In this document: positions 26,581 to 38,661 of the stretch, one piece after another
How positions within the stretch are numbered: the first letter of the stretch is position 1
How the letters are laid out: each line of letters begins with the position of its first letter
Assembly: GCA_018907035.1 (NCBI GenBank)
Contig: JACCIC010000003.1
Coordinates: 7,717,501-7,781,500 of the forward strand
Direction of reading: 5' to 3'
DNA: 64,000 nt
From: Sycobia sp. Sy_11
Taxonomy: Eukaryota; Arthropoda; Insecta; Hymenoptera; Epichrysomallidae
The notes under the pieces: model-generated
Database searches by the model: none
Seen by the model: only the letters and a program-made list of their open reading frames with translations
What the model was told of the DNA's origin: nothing
Program-made: the position numbers and the translations under genes

Positions 26581-28139
26581 AATAGAACGATGGACAGCTT
26601 ATGAACAAATTGCAATATTTACGATTTTTCATTGTAATTCGTGATTTATTTGATACAGATATTCATATTTAATATGCACATTAAGTTTGAAGACTTTAAT
26701 TGCATTGTTTTTAATGCTTCGTTTCTTAAACTGACGGACAGTGCAACTTAAAAATTTTTATTTTTAAGTTTCACTGTTTCACTAGTTGTTACAACTAATT
26801 GTTGCAAATTACTACTATTATTTATGACATTAAATATAAGCATTAAAATCGTTGAATAATATTTTACTAGAGTTCCAAGAAGTCTCAATTTGTGTGAAAA
26901 ATTTATTTTAAATGTCCATACTTCCTAATGTAAACAAATAGAAATGTTTTTATTTTTATAATTTCAATTGTTTATTGAATTGATGCGACGTTACCATTTT
27001 TAGAGCTAGAAGATTCATTCGCATATTCTTTTACAAATCGTAATATATGCCTCATAAATTAAAATTAGAACTTAACGCTTATATACGTGCATCAAAATTC
27101 CAATAGCCAATATGCAATATTTTGTAAATTTTTTGCATTCTTAAAAATTGATAAATTACGAAAAAATACTTTTTCTGGTAAATAATAACTACGTAAGGTG
27201 ATTTCAACCGATGATACCATATTAAGTCAGGACCTTAAAGAGAATAATTTGAATCATAATAATTTAATTTGTTTTAAATTTTATTTATTTAGAAATACAA
27301 GAATTGAAATAAAAAATCATATTTAAATCCTTTTTGTATGATTTAAAAAGAAATTTAGAAATTTACTGTAAATAAAAGAAAATGAGATATTGTTATGCTT
27401 GACTTCCATATACTAATTATTTTATTCAACCTGAAAATTTAACTGCTACATCAACATTTTTTAAATTTTGTATTGAATTACGTATCAAGTATTTTTATAA
27501 GTTCTTTTGATTGGATGATAACCAGACTCATAGTGTCCAAATAATAATCAATATTCCACGTTAATCAATTTAAACGAATTTAAAATTGTTCATTATAAAA
27601 AATTTTCTACTATTTTGTTTTGTATCATACATATGTGTGTGTCTTTTTTACATCAAATATTATATTCTGTTTTAATTTCAAAAGATTTGACTCATCTAAA
27701 CAATTCGCTCCTTTTTTAAAAACTGTTTTGCGTATCGACAACAAAAACACTTTATACTTACATCTATAGTAATAATGTATCAAAGGCGGAAAATGTTGAA
27801 CAATTTTGCTTTTCCAAATTTTGTTATATTTAGTTTATATATTTTTATTATATTTTATATTTATGAAACTCAATTTATTTTACATTTATATTGTATGAAT
27901 TTTACAATAATCATGTATACATAATCTAATATTAAATTTTGGAAATATACAATATCTGTTGTCAATTGTAAATTTCTTCACGCTTATTTTTCATTTCTAC
28001 CTGTCATCATTCTTCAACTCTCATATCACGCTTCTATAAATGTTATATTAAGATATAATTTATAGAACAATGGGTGAAATTTTTTTGAAACAAGTCACTT
28101 TTCTAGGATTGAAAAAATCGTTTATGTTCTTAATGTTTT
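26581..28139. other. Intergenic between gene A and the relic
   Basis: Strongly AT-rich. No coding or structural signal recognised. Confidence 0.5.
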
Positions 28140-28625
28140 TCTATTAGGTAAAAGAAGAAGATTGAACTTAATAACAAGTAACGATTGCAATACTGCTGTA
28201 GATCTGACATTTAAGAATATGAAAGAATTTTAGAAGCCGTCATATTTAGATGGATTATAATTTGAAGAAGATATTCTTGCATAAATTACTTTAAAAACTT
28301 TTATATATGAAGCTGATTTTAATGCAAAAAAAATTACCAAGGCCTGTTTCGATTACAGCTAGCGATCAATCAAATGACTTTAAATACAGCGAAAGCTCTT
28401 TTAGATCGGAATGCTTATGATACTGATATTCAGTTCGATTTGATATAGTAAGACATTATTCTTTGTTTCCAAGCAAAGGAGAATATTATTAATTTAGAAT
28501 ATTATTATTGTATTTGACAAAAAAAGATTTTATTTAAATCAGATAAGCAGCTGAAGCATATTAGGATTTTTAGTTGGCAACATCTGTTGCTAATGACACA
28601 AAGACTTGTTATAGAATAAAAATGT
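28140..28625 (+). pseudogene. Relic of a fourth ankyrin-PRANC gene
   Basis: The DNA aligns by eye with the last ankyrin repeats of genes A and B. It begins with AAGAAGATTGAACTT, as in A near 25180. It continues with ATGAAAGAATTT and GATATTCTTGC, as in B near 36264 and 36310. The best block is TTACAGCTAGCGATCAATC with GCTCTTTTAGATCGGAATGC (28353-28413), as in B near 36395-36450. The trailing helices can be followed to AGGATTTTTAG near 28560. Several stops and indels break every frame. Neither the front of the ankyrin exon nor the PRANC exon is detectable nearby. Confidence 0.8.
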
Positions 28626-29657
28626 TCTGCAATTTAACTAAATGATTATTATTATTATTTTTTAATCGTGTTTTTTACACAATAATATGATGTATTTAGC
28701 CTTTAGCTTAAAATACATATTGTATAATAGTCTTACATATATGAATCAAAAAACAAAAGAAATAATTAGTTGTGTGTTATTTTTTATAAAAAGTAATAAT
28801 AAAAATAGTCGTATATTTGTCTTCAAAAAATGTTCTTATTTCATGTCTATGCTATAAAGTATGACTGGTGTAGATTTACGGCATTCAGTTCACAGAGTTA
28901 ATTTTTTGTATATCCGCATGGTGTAAGTGATTGACGAGGAAGTTATTGAACATTGGGTTAAATATATTGCACGTGACATTCTTTTAAAATGGTGATATCT
29001 TCCTAAATAACAATAACCTTAAATATTTTATAAAAAATGTTTTTTGCTTAATATTATAAATTTTTTGGCAAAAAATACTTTGGAAACTATAGGAAGGCTC
29101 TTCATATAATTATAAAGCAACGAGTGAGATTATTAATATTAATTAATCTGTATTGCTTTAACCGCTTTAATTTTATTTTTTATTAATAGTAATTACTATA
29201 TGAATATCGATGGTTGATCGATATTAATTCATATTATTGGAGATCAATCGAAGATTTCTCTGGTGTTATTTTTGACCTTTTCTAAGAAGTGACAAGCTAA
29301 CTTCCTCTGGACATAAATTTCCGCTTTTTTTCGCCAAAACGAATAAAGCAGTAAATTGTTTATTCAGCGGATTATTAACAGCAAATTGTAATACAGACTT
29401 TTTTAAATTTCAGTAGTTACTATTTTTCAATCCATAAACATTTAAAAGGAAATTATTTCTCGTAATCCTGAAATTGCATTTTGAACAAACGCTAAATAAT
29501 ATATATGCCTGTTCGCATTTTTATATAATTATAATGAATTCTGTTGAAAATGAAATATCCTTTTGTTAGCCAAATTATTTAAAATCATCTGTGAATAATA
29601 AAGAGTAAATTATACGCCTTGCAATTATTACATTTCTTTTTATATGTGTTATTGTTG

Positions 29658-29708
<51 letters not shown>

Positions 29709-30204
29709 TAATTTATTTAAAAACAATTGTTAGTGAGAAAAGTATATAATAAGCATAATCTATACAAAATTTAAATCAGTTCTATATAAAATACTATTAA
29801 AATTAAAAGCTTGAAAATTTTTAATTTATGTATATGTAAAATACAGTAATTGAAAGTTTTACTTGAATATACATAATTACCTTAATTAATAAAAAGTATA
29901 TATTGTAAAAATATAAAACATAAAATATATTACGTGTTGCGCATAATCAAAAACTAAGAACTGAGTACAATTTTTCAGATATTATTCTTCTCATATATTA
30001 AATACGTTTGAACAGATTTATGTGCCTTAGTTTGAATTACGACAATAAAATGACATCTTCAGGCCTTTGCCCATATAGCTGTATATTAATAACAGAATTC
30101 TCTAATGGTTGTATTCCAGTGAAGTTTGATGTTTATCAATAATCCCTATTTATCTCAGTGCATATTTCGATAGAAAGAGGGATGAAGAGGTGCTTTCAGT
30201 GCTC
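28626..30204. other. Intergenic
   Basis: AT-rich with a (TA)n tract at 29662-29704. No trace of a PRANC exon for the relic was seen. Confidence 0.5.
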
Positions 30205-30243
30205 TCTTTCGCTCTCTCGCTCTCTCTCTCTCTCTTTCACTCT

Positions 30244-30293
<50 letters not shown>

Positions 30294-30648
30294 TCATGTC
30301 TCTCTCACTCTCTCTTTTTCCCTTTGTATCTCTCTCTCTCTCTTTTTCCCTTCGTAAGTCTCTCGCTCACTCTCCTTTTCTCTCTCTCCCTCTCTTTCCC
30401 TTTATATCTCTCTCGCTCTCTTTCTCTCTCTTTCTCCCTCCTTTGATTTTTCTCCAATCCCGCTTTAACGTTTCGTTTCAGTCCTTCCAACGACTGTAAT
30501 CTTATTCTGCTATTCTGCTTTGGTCTTTCCTAGCATTCATTTCGAATTTTCCTTACGCTCTGCTGTCTTGTCCAGAAAAGAGAGATACACTTTTCTTATT
30601 TTAACGTTTCTGTCAAATCAACTGAAGAACGAAATTTTGGAACGACAG
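30205..30648 (+). promoter_or_regulatory. CT-tract promoter and untranslated leader exon (first copy)
   Basis: A pyrimidine tract of about 240 bases (CTCTCT with short breaks) is followed by about 200 bases. These match, block by block, the sequence upstream of gene C at 38395-38661: TTTCAGTCCTTCCA against TTTCAGTCCCTCCA, CTTTGGTCTTTCCTAGCATTC against CTTTGGTCTACCCTTGCATTC, and the final ACGACAG before GTAAAA against GTAACAG before GTACGC. Conservation up to a splice donor indicates a leader exon. The next coding exon downstream is gene B, 4.6 kb away, beyond the two inverted repeats. It may serve B or be orphaned. Confidence 0.55.
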
Positions 30649-31760
30649 GTAAAAAACTTTCCCATTTTAAAAAAAATTATCTCTAATATTTTAAATTGTG
30701 TTACATTTTCCTAAAAATCTACATTTACTTATTTTATATGGAAAATTATTCCATACTGTACGAAGGATATAACTTAAACACTTATGTTAGAATTGCAATT
30801 ATGTACTTATTATGTACTTAATATTTGGTTTTCTTAAACCAATTTCATGGAGATGTCCATTTTTATATCTATTTTTATTATTTTTTTTTTTTTTTGATGA
30901 CTGTATAAGTTATAATAGGTAAATTCTCTAAAGCGATACTAATGATTTTTTATTAATTTTTATAAAACATGTAATATTAAAAAATAATTTCCGGTACAAG
31001 GGATACTTTTTTCACAATGGGAAACTAGCACTAATTTTTTAAAAGTACGTTTAAATTACTTATTAATATAGTTTAAACGTAAATAGAATTTAATTACAGA
31101 AGAGTATCATTTTAAATAATATATTTGTAATTTTATCGGATTTTATATTAATTGCATAGTACTACAAATCGAAAAAAAATGTTTGCGAAAGTGAACCGAA
31201 GCTTTTTCCCCTATGCTTTCGGATACTGAATTTAAATCCGTTTGACATTTCCGTTTATTACGTTAAAAACTCTGTATTTAAAAATACTAAAAGAAGAATT
31301 GGAATCGGAAAACCCGGTAGTTTCAAGGTTGGTGTTTTTTGCGGTTAAGGATTAACGGTGTTTGTTTTCGTGCCCTTGGAGTCCGTAGATTTAAGATTAG
31401 CGGTAGCTTGTGTACTGCATTTATGGAGAATTGTTAGAATGGAGTATTTTGCAAATGCAAAAAACTACCGGTATGCTACAAAAAAATTCTAAACAATTTT
31501 GAATTGAGCATCCCAAAAAGTATCTTAGAGATTTTCTGATATCTTTAACAAATCATTTTTTTATTTAAGGTCCTGTGTTATCGAACTTGATTCAAAATGA
31601 AAACTTCTTTTGAAAAGATATCATGTGATTATAAAAACATTACAGATTAACAAGGATTGCAAATGTATTTCAAAGAATTAAAATAATAGGTACCCGCTGT
31701 TAAATATCATTGTGCGTTAAAATGCACATAAACAAATTAATTATAATTATAACGTGATTA

Positions 31761-31763
<3 letters not shown>
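30649..31763. other. Non-coding, possible first intron of gene B
   Basis: AT-rich with no coding signal. Confidence 0.4.
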
Positions 31764-31801
<38 letters not shown>

Positions 31802-32089
31802 TAGCATCCCCCTTCGCGGCTTCGCCCGAGATAATAATTTAGCCGATTTTATAAACAATTCAATAATATCTAAGTAAAAAGTACTCTATATACACAAAAC
31901 TATCAATTCTATAAATAATTGCTCTATAAATAATAAATTCTTTTAATAATCGATATATTTCTATAAATAATTAACCGTAAATTACCTATCGCCGCTTCTG
32001 TATAAAAAACTGCTTCGATGTAGCGTCCACTTCAAATAGTTGATATTTTGCCGACCATTTTATACATTGAGAGTTTTGTATTTGAAAGG

Positions 32090-32740
32090 TAGAATACAAT
32101 ATCCACGTATCCCGGGACGACTCTTACAGAGAATGTGCGTGTTCGAATGATAGAATATGAATCTCTTCATAGAAGTTGTACTGACATACTTGGACATTGT
32201 TTCCCATCAACTATACACGACCCTCCCACCATCATCATCTTCTACCGTCCGAATACGAAACTCTCTATAGAAGACGTTCCATAACACCTGGAAATCGCAT
32301 TCTATCATCCGAACACGAAACTCCCCGTAGAAGTTGTCCCGATATACCTGAACATCGTTTCCTAACAACTAAACACGATAGTCCCAGTAGAAGTCGTCCC
32401 GATATACCTGAACATCGTTTCCTAACAACTAAACACGATAGTCCCAGTATAAGTCGTCCCGAAAAAGCTAGCATCGCTTCCTAACGACTAAACACAATAC
32501 TTACACAATATCGTATTTTACCGTCCCAAGACGAATCTTCCCATAGAAGTTGATTTCCTCATACCTGGAGGTCGTTTTCTATCAACTAAATACAATGTTT
32601 CCCTTAGAAATCGCCCAAAGCCATTTCGATATCGCATTTTATGATCGAAACACACAACTGCCTATAGAAATTGTCTTGAGGCAACGGGATATCGTAATCA
32701 ACCACCCGTATATACCAATACAATATTTCTCAGTAGAAAC
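32090..32740 (-). repeat. 57-base minisatellite array, copy 2
   Basis: The same units as the array of copy 1, in reverse orientation. They include nearly exact neighbouring repeats at 32335-32460 (CCTGAACATCGTTTCCTAAC twice, about 60 bases apart). Open frames of 95 codons at 32197 and 32550 follow the unit rhythm. Confidence 0.75.
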
Positions 32741-32744
32741 TGTA

Positions 32745-32789
<45 letters not shown>

Positions 32790-33117
32790 CTTAACGTCAC
32801 ACCTTCTTTACGATACGAATCCCAAAGTTGGATATGAACATTCGTTTGAGCTGACCTGGTATTAATAGTTTAAGTGGACTACTTTGAGTTGATGTTCGTG
32901 ATTCAAGACGCCACCTAGTGGCCGCTGGTGAAACTGATTGTTAAAACCATTAACTTAATTTATTGATGAAAGTAAAATGATTTTCAATAAAAAAACATAG
33001 CCTATGTCCTTCCCAAGATAATATAGAATCTATATGTCAAATTTCAGAACAATCGGTTCAGTAGTTTTTTCAGTTATCGTGTACAAACAAAAATACGCTT
33101 TGTCTTTATAAATTATT

Positions 33118-33252
33118 ATGTATGATACGATATGATATGATATGATATGATATGATATGTTATGTTATGAAATGATATGATATGATAGGATGTGATATGG
33201 TATGATGTGATATGATATGTTCTGATGTTCTGATATGATATATGATATGATA

Positions 33253-33302
<50 letters not shown>
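33118..33302. repeat. TATGA pentamer repeat followed by (TA)n
   Basis: Variants of TATGA/TATGT to about 33254, then pure TA to 33302. Counterpart of 13999-14149 in copy 1. Confidence 0.9.
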
Positions 33303-33306
<4 letters not shown>

Positions 33307-34165
33307 CTGAAATTTGACATATAGATTCTATATTAATATAATAATATCGACACTTCTGCATAAAAAGGTAATCTCCATCGTTTGCTGAAAAAATCTGCTA
33401 TTCGCATACCATTTTTCTTGAATTTCAGTTGGCATCACTACGAAAATATTCACGGTATTTAATTGAAAAAACGAAAATATACGAAATATGTAATAAATAT
33501 TGTACGTATATTATATTGTAGATATTATATATACACATTTTAAATACGGTTTCTACTGAGAAATATTGTATTGGCGTGTACGAGCGGTTGATTACGATAT
33601 CCCGTTGCCTCAAGACGATTTCTATAGGCAGTTGTGTGTTTGGATGATAGAATGCGATATCGAGGTGGCTTTGGGCCATTCCTACGGGGAATATTGTATT
33701 TAGTTGATAGAAAACGAGATCCAGGTAGGAGGAAATCAACTTCTATGGGAAAATTCGTATTGGGACGGTAAAATACGATATCTAGGTCTTTCCAAACGAA
33801 CTTTTACGGGGAGTATTGTGTTTAGTCGTTAGGAAGCGATGCTAGCTTTCTCGGGACGACTTCTACTGGGACTATCGTGTTTAGTTGTTAGGAAACGATG
33901 TTCAGGTATGTCGGGATATCTTCTACGGGGAGTTTTGTGTTCGGATGATAGAATGTAATTTCCAGGTTTTGGAAAGACTTATACGGGGAATTTCATGTAT
34001 AGTTGGTAGGAAACAATATCCAGGTATATCAGTACGACTTCTATGAAGAGGTTCGTATTCTATTATTCGAACACGCACACTCCCAGTAAGAGTCGTCCCG
34101 AGACACGTGGACATCTTTTTCTACCGCTTGAACTCGAAAGTACAATATTCTCCATCGAAGCCATA

Positions 34166-34212
<47 letters not shown>

Positions 34213-34420
34213 ATAAAATGATCGGCAAAATATCAACTTTTTGAAGTGGACACTACATTGAAGCAGCTTTTTTTACAGAAGCGAATATAGGTAAATTACG
34301 GTCAATTATTTATAGAAATATAGATTTGTATATATAGAAACTTTTTACTTAGATATTATTGAAGTTTTATAAAATAAGTTAAATTATTATCTCGGGCGAA
34401 GCCGGGACGGGGGATGCTAG
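33303..34420 (+). mobile_element. Helitron-like repeat, copy 3
   Basis: It begins inside the family consensus at TTGTTCTGAAATTTGACATA, skips the internal region found at 14260-14790 in copy 1, and continues through the array (about 33555-34140), a TA tract (34170-34209) and the right end. The hairpin is at 34391-34406, with CTAG at 34417-34420 before TATA. The SINE site is empty (34347-34356). It stands head to head with copy 2. Confidence 0.6.
33555..34140 (+). repeat. 57-base minisatellite array, copy 3
   Basis: The same unit as the other two arrays, for example GACTTCTACTGGGACTATCG with TTAGTTGTTAGGAAACGATG. Minus-strand frames at 33425-33739 and 33923-34114 carry the SHLDIAFYHPNTQLPIE-type rhythm. 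Confidence 0.75.
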
Positions 34421-35260
34421 TATATATATATATATCTGTAGCAGTGTATCGTTTTTTCTATATAGCCATTTTTGCTTTTATACATCACAGCGTATTAAAT
34501 TTTACGTAAAAATTATATCATACTATGTTTTTATTTTATCGATATTAGTCGTTTTAATTTATGAAAATACGTCTACATATTACTGCAGCAGGTTTCTTAC
34601 TAATTTATATGAGGAACTGTCCATAATTCTTTTTACGCCATGTGAAAACGATCGGACTCTTGTCTTAGAACTCTCCTTTAAATGTATAGAACAAGTATTA
34701 CATTTAAATTCTTAGTCCATCTCTACCTATCTCTATATATGATCCTCTATTTTGAACCCTCCCTCTGCTCAAGTAACCTACCGTAACTTATTCCTCACCC
34801 CCTTCTCCCTAAATTGTTTAGTAATATGTGCATATAAACTATAGGTTATTTTATTAATTTATCTCGTCATTATATAGTATTATATTATATGCTTATATTA
34901 AATTGGAATCAGTGAAAACTACTGGAACCTAATATAAATACAATCACATTACGAGCGCTTTTAAACATTAATAAATTAAATTTTAAAAATTAATAGATTC
35001 TTATGTATTTATTTTATTTAAACAATTGATAATAAATCAAATGTCATATGCCATGGCTATTTATTTAAGTAATAAAAGTCTAATATGATCACATCACAGT
35101 ATAATTATTTTAATACAATTATGTATTAAGGAGACTCAACATTCAAGAAGAAGAATAAAAAATACAGGTATCATTTTTTTTAAATTTTAATATTATTTGT
35201 TAATTTTTTTCACCCGTTCTTTGATTACAATTAATTTCTTATTTCTAAATTTTCGAATAG
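34421..35260 (+). promoter_or_regulatory. Upstream region of gene B with a second possible leader exon
   Basis: A pyrimidine-rich stretch (34740-34815) is followed by sequence that ends in ATTCAAGAAGAAGAATAA and AATACAG before GTATCA at 35167/35168. This resembles the leader end of gene C (ATTCAACCCGAGGAGG and GTAACAG before GTACGC). A 93-base intron would then run to the acceptor TTTCGAATAG at 35260. It is the nearer alternative to the 30.2-30.65 kb leader. Confidence 0.35.
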
Positions 35261-35319
35261 ATCGAGCTCGAGATCAAGCCTTGTCTTACGCTTTGGATTT
35301 AAAAGTGAATTAGCTCAAA

Positions 35320-37508
35320 ATGTCAGTTGAAGAGTACGATTCATTATATAACCAGATAATTAATGTACAAACAGAAGAAGGAGATTTAAACCATTTTTTC
35401 GGTGACTGATATTTTGAAGGACGTAAAGAAGATTAATTGGATAATTGAAAAGAGCGCTGAATGTTCTAATATAGGAATCATCCAATGTTTGCTATCACGA
35501 GGTATCACATTCGGCATTGTCAATAACCACAATCAAACTGCAATTCATGTTGCTGCCCATAACAGAAAATTTCACGCCGTCAATCTAATGTTTCCACACT
35601 ATGACAGTAAGATAAATTATATCGATGATCAAGGGTTATCACATTTCCATGCAGCTTGCCTCGCTGGCAATACCGATGTCGCGAAAAATTTCCTCATGAA
35701 CGGTGTAGATACAAACATGCATTTTGATTACGAAGGCTGTAGACAGGCACCTCTGCACATAGCAATAAAATTCAATCACCCGGAGATCGTGGAATTATTG
35801 TTAAAACACGGAGCCGAACCTAACTCATTTTGCAGTTTTGACAGAACACCGTTGCATTTAGTGTGTTCCAGAGAATTAGAAGAAATTGAAAAAATTATGA
35901 ACTTAATAGTTAAATTTAAAATAAATTATTGGTTAGAATATAGAGACTTAGTTAGGTCTTTGGACGATGCGTATCAGAAGGAAATGAAAATAAAGAAATA
36001 TTTGATCGAGTATGGTGGAAATATTAACGCCAGAAATAGTTTAGGAGATACACCCATCAATTGCGTTTTCAATATTCATCATTATGAACAAATAGACATT
36101 ATTTTTGCACGAACAATTTTCGATTTTTATATTTTACCAAATATCATCGAGACTTTGCGTATGAGGCAAAGGAGAAAGATTGATTTTCTGCTCAGTAATG
36201 GAGCGGATGTTCGAATAGTTAATAATGAGGGCAATACCATTTTGCATTTGGCGATAATAGCTATGAAAGAATTTCGTCAGAGATACGTAGAGGGACTGGA
36301 AATTGAAGATAGAATTCTTGCGAGAATTGTTGAAACATTTTTGAAGAACGGAGCAGATGCCAACACAAAAAATAAAAAAGGCGAGTCTCCTTTGCAGCTA
36401 GCGGTCACATCATTGATGTATAGAACCGTTAGAGTTCTTTTAGATCATAATGCCAATGCCACTGATGTTCACTTCGATTGGTTCTATTATAGCAGGGATG
36501 TGGTTCCTTGCTTGATGGCAACGGCAAACCTCATTAGCATAGTAAATTTCATGGCAATGAGAGGATTTTACATAGACCACAAGAGCAATTTAAAAATTTT
36601 GAGATTTTTTGTTAAGAATAATGCACAATATTTGTATGATCTATCCGCCGATAAAGAGGCTCACTACAAGATAAAAAATCTTCTCGAATATGGTAAAATA
36701 ACTTATTATGTTTTTATTATTAATTTAGTTATTTTGACGTTTAAATTGAAAAATTATCCAGAATAAGCCGTATTAGAAAATATTTTCACGTAATTTCGAG
36801 GTTGGATTACATTGTTTAATTCATATAAGTGTACACGGTTTAGTTTTCTATATTATGCAATAATATATTCGTTTCAACTGTTATATTTGTTTCAAATTTA
36901 ATACAATTTTTTCTGTTAATTTCGTAGGTACAGATCTTAATATCAAAATTGGATTGCAAAAATTTTCAAAAAACATACACTGCGATAATAATCCGTGGAG
37001 AAAAAACAGATTAAAACGTAAAATCGCTTTCCGGCTTTTTAATCATTTAATGATACTGGAAAAGGGCACTTTCTATGCGTCGAAAGAGCTCCGGGATTAC
37101 CTGTGGTACAGAATAAACAGTTTCACCGGAAATTTTGCCGAAATGAACGATCTTGAATCAGACATCACGAAGGAGTTCCAAGATATTACTCGTGTCATGC
37201 TAAGCCCAAGCATGTCGTTTAGTGAAATTTTGAAAACCAATCCGCGATGCTGCTACGGGCGCATCAATACCGGCAATTACATGCACATACTGACTTCAAA
37301 AAGATTCAGAAATCGATTTTCGAATACTTTGGGGATTATCGAGGGACACTTTACGAAAATTTTAATCAGGCAGTATTTCGTGAGTACCTCAAGAGATTAT
37401 CTAAGGATACTGATCAACCTGTGTGTGCCCGATGAAATTTGCGACTTCATATTCGATTATTTGATCAACGAAGATCTATACGTGTTAGGTGTAGCCGCGC
37501 TACAATAA
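35320..37508 (+). CDS. Ankyrin-repeat/PRANC protein, gene B, with a frame break near the start
   Basis: Same plan as gene A. The ankyrin exon ends at 36692 (TATG before GTAAAATA), and the PRANC exon spans 36928-37508, exactly as long as that of A (581 bases). Ankyrin motifs include TAIHVAAHNRK, LSHFHAACLAGN, PLHIAIKFNHPEIVELLLKH and SPLQLAVTS. The PRANC end reads VPDEICDFIFDYLINEDLY. The conserved ATG at 35320 opens a frame that closes after 29 residues at TGA 35407-35409. The rest of the protein (from about 35402, starting at TDILKDVKKINW) is in the +1 frame, and its first ATG falls inside the second ankyrin repeat. Comparison with A (FDEDTLKD) suggests a one-base change near 35400-35408. 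It is either a young pseudogene or an assembly error, since the remaining 620 or so codons are clean. Confidence 0.75.
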
Positions 37509-37553
37509 AAGAAAACAATAATTACATGAACAATATGAAATTTTACAGTAGAA

Positions 37554-37617
<64 letters not shown>

Positions 37618-38394
37618 GCTTGTTGTTTGGTGTGGTAATTAGCCAATAATTGCATATTATTCATCTTTATTCAACTTAATAATATGTTTTTTTATCAAAA
37701 CTACATTTATGAGATAAAAATCCATTTTTAAGACTTTTTAAAAGTTTATTTAAAACGACTGATTTTTAAAAAAATCATACATGTTACTTCACAACATGTT
37801 CACTTAGAAAATCAATAAAATATTTTTAATTCCTTTTATAAAGTATTGTTATTACAAGAATTATATAATTATAGGCTCTTTACTCGATTCATCAAGTAAA
37901 TAGAGATTTAAACATTTACGGCTTCCATTGCTATATGCTGCATAGTAGCTATTAATCGTTATAAATTTTAACCTAGAACAAAAAATGTTTATTTTTTAGT
38001 CTTATAATATTTTTCGCACATCATTAACTAATTTATTACAATATATTCAATATTGTATTTAATAAGTGTCATTTTATCTGAAAATAAATAAATAATACTC
38101 TTTTAAACTATCTTTAAATATTCTTTTGGAGTTTGGGACTATTTACAAAAATATTGCTAGTATATGTTAAATATAATAGTTAAATTTGAATCATGTATAA
38201 ACATAAACATTAAATTAAATAAAAATAATGTGTAATTTAAATTTATAAAATATATGTCGTTTCAGGTAAGTACGTGCTTAAATATTTATGCTTCTCATGT
38301 AAAAGTATAGAGTGCGTTAGCCGTAAATCTATTTGACGTATAAGCAGATGTATTAACAGTTTATAAATCCTATAGGACGAAAGATCTACCATAA
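37509..38394. other. Intergenic with (TA)n at 37559-37614
   Basis: AT-rich with a 56-base TA tract just after gene B. Nothing else recognised. Confidence 0.6.
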
Positions 38395-38661
38395 AAGGAC
38401 CCTCCTCCCCCCCACTCTGACTCTCCCTCTCTCCCTGTCCCTCTGTCCCTACCCCACTAGCTCCGCCTTAACTTTTCAGTCCCTCCACCAGCTTTTCACC
38501 TGTTTTCACCTATTACTTATTCCACTTTGGTCTACCCTTGCATTCTTTCAAACGCTCATTATATTATAACTTGACATCTCGTCGGGATAAGTTACAATTT
38601 CTTGCTTCACTTTTGACGGGTTCTGCCAATTCAACCCGAGGAGGAAAATTAGAAGTAACAG
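38395..38661 (+). promoter_or_regulatory. Pyrimidine-rich promoter and leader exon of gene C
   Basis: A CT-rich run (38400-38450) is followed by about 200 bases homologous to 30445-30648 and ending at a donor (GTAACAG before GTACGC, 38661/38662). The matching acceptor is ATTCTTAACAG at 39591, so the leader intron would be 930 bases and the ATG of gene C lies 44 bases into the next exon. Confidence 0.6.

Larger units (their letters stand above)
31801..33302 (-). mobile_element. Helitron-like repeat, copy 2 (inverted)
   Basis: The same family as copy 1, on the minus strand. Its right end is at 31801 (CTAG next to TATA, with the subterminal GCTTCGCCCGAG hairpin at 31814-31830). The 57-base array lies at about 32090-32740, and the conserved GACATAGGCTATG region lies at 32993-33014 (reverse complement). 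The TATGA repeat and TA run at 33118-33302 close the left end. It has no SINE: the site near 31871-31880 is empty. It sits in TA repeats on both sides. Confidence 0.6.

Noticed and set aside
30158..30499. 113-codon frame rich in Ser-Leu repeats, and its Arg-Glu shadow on the other strand
   Set aside because: It is a direct translation of the CT tract, in a region better explained as promoter and leader.
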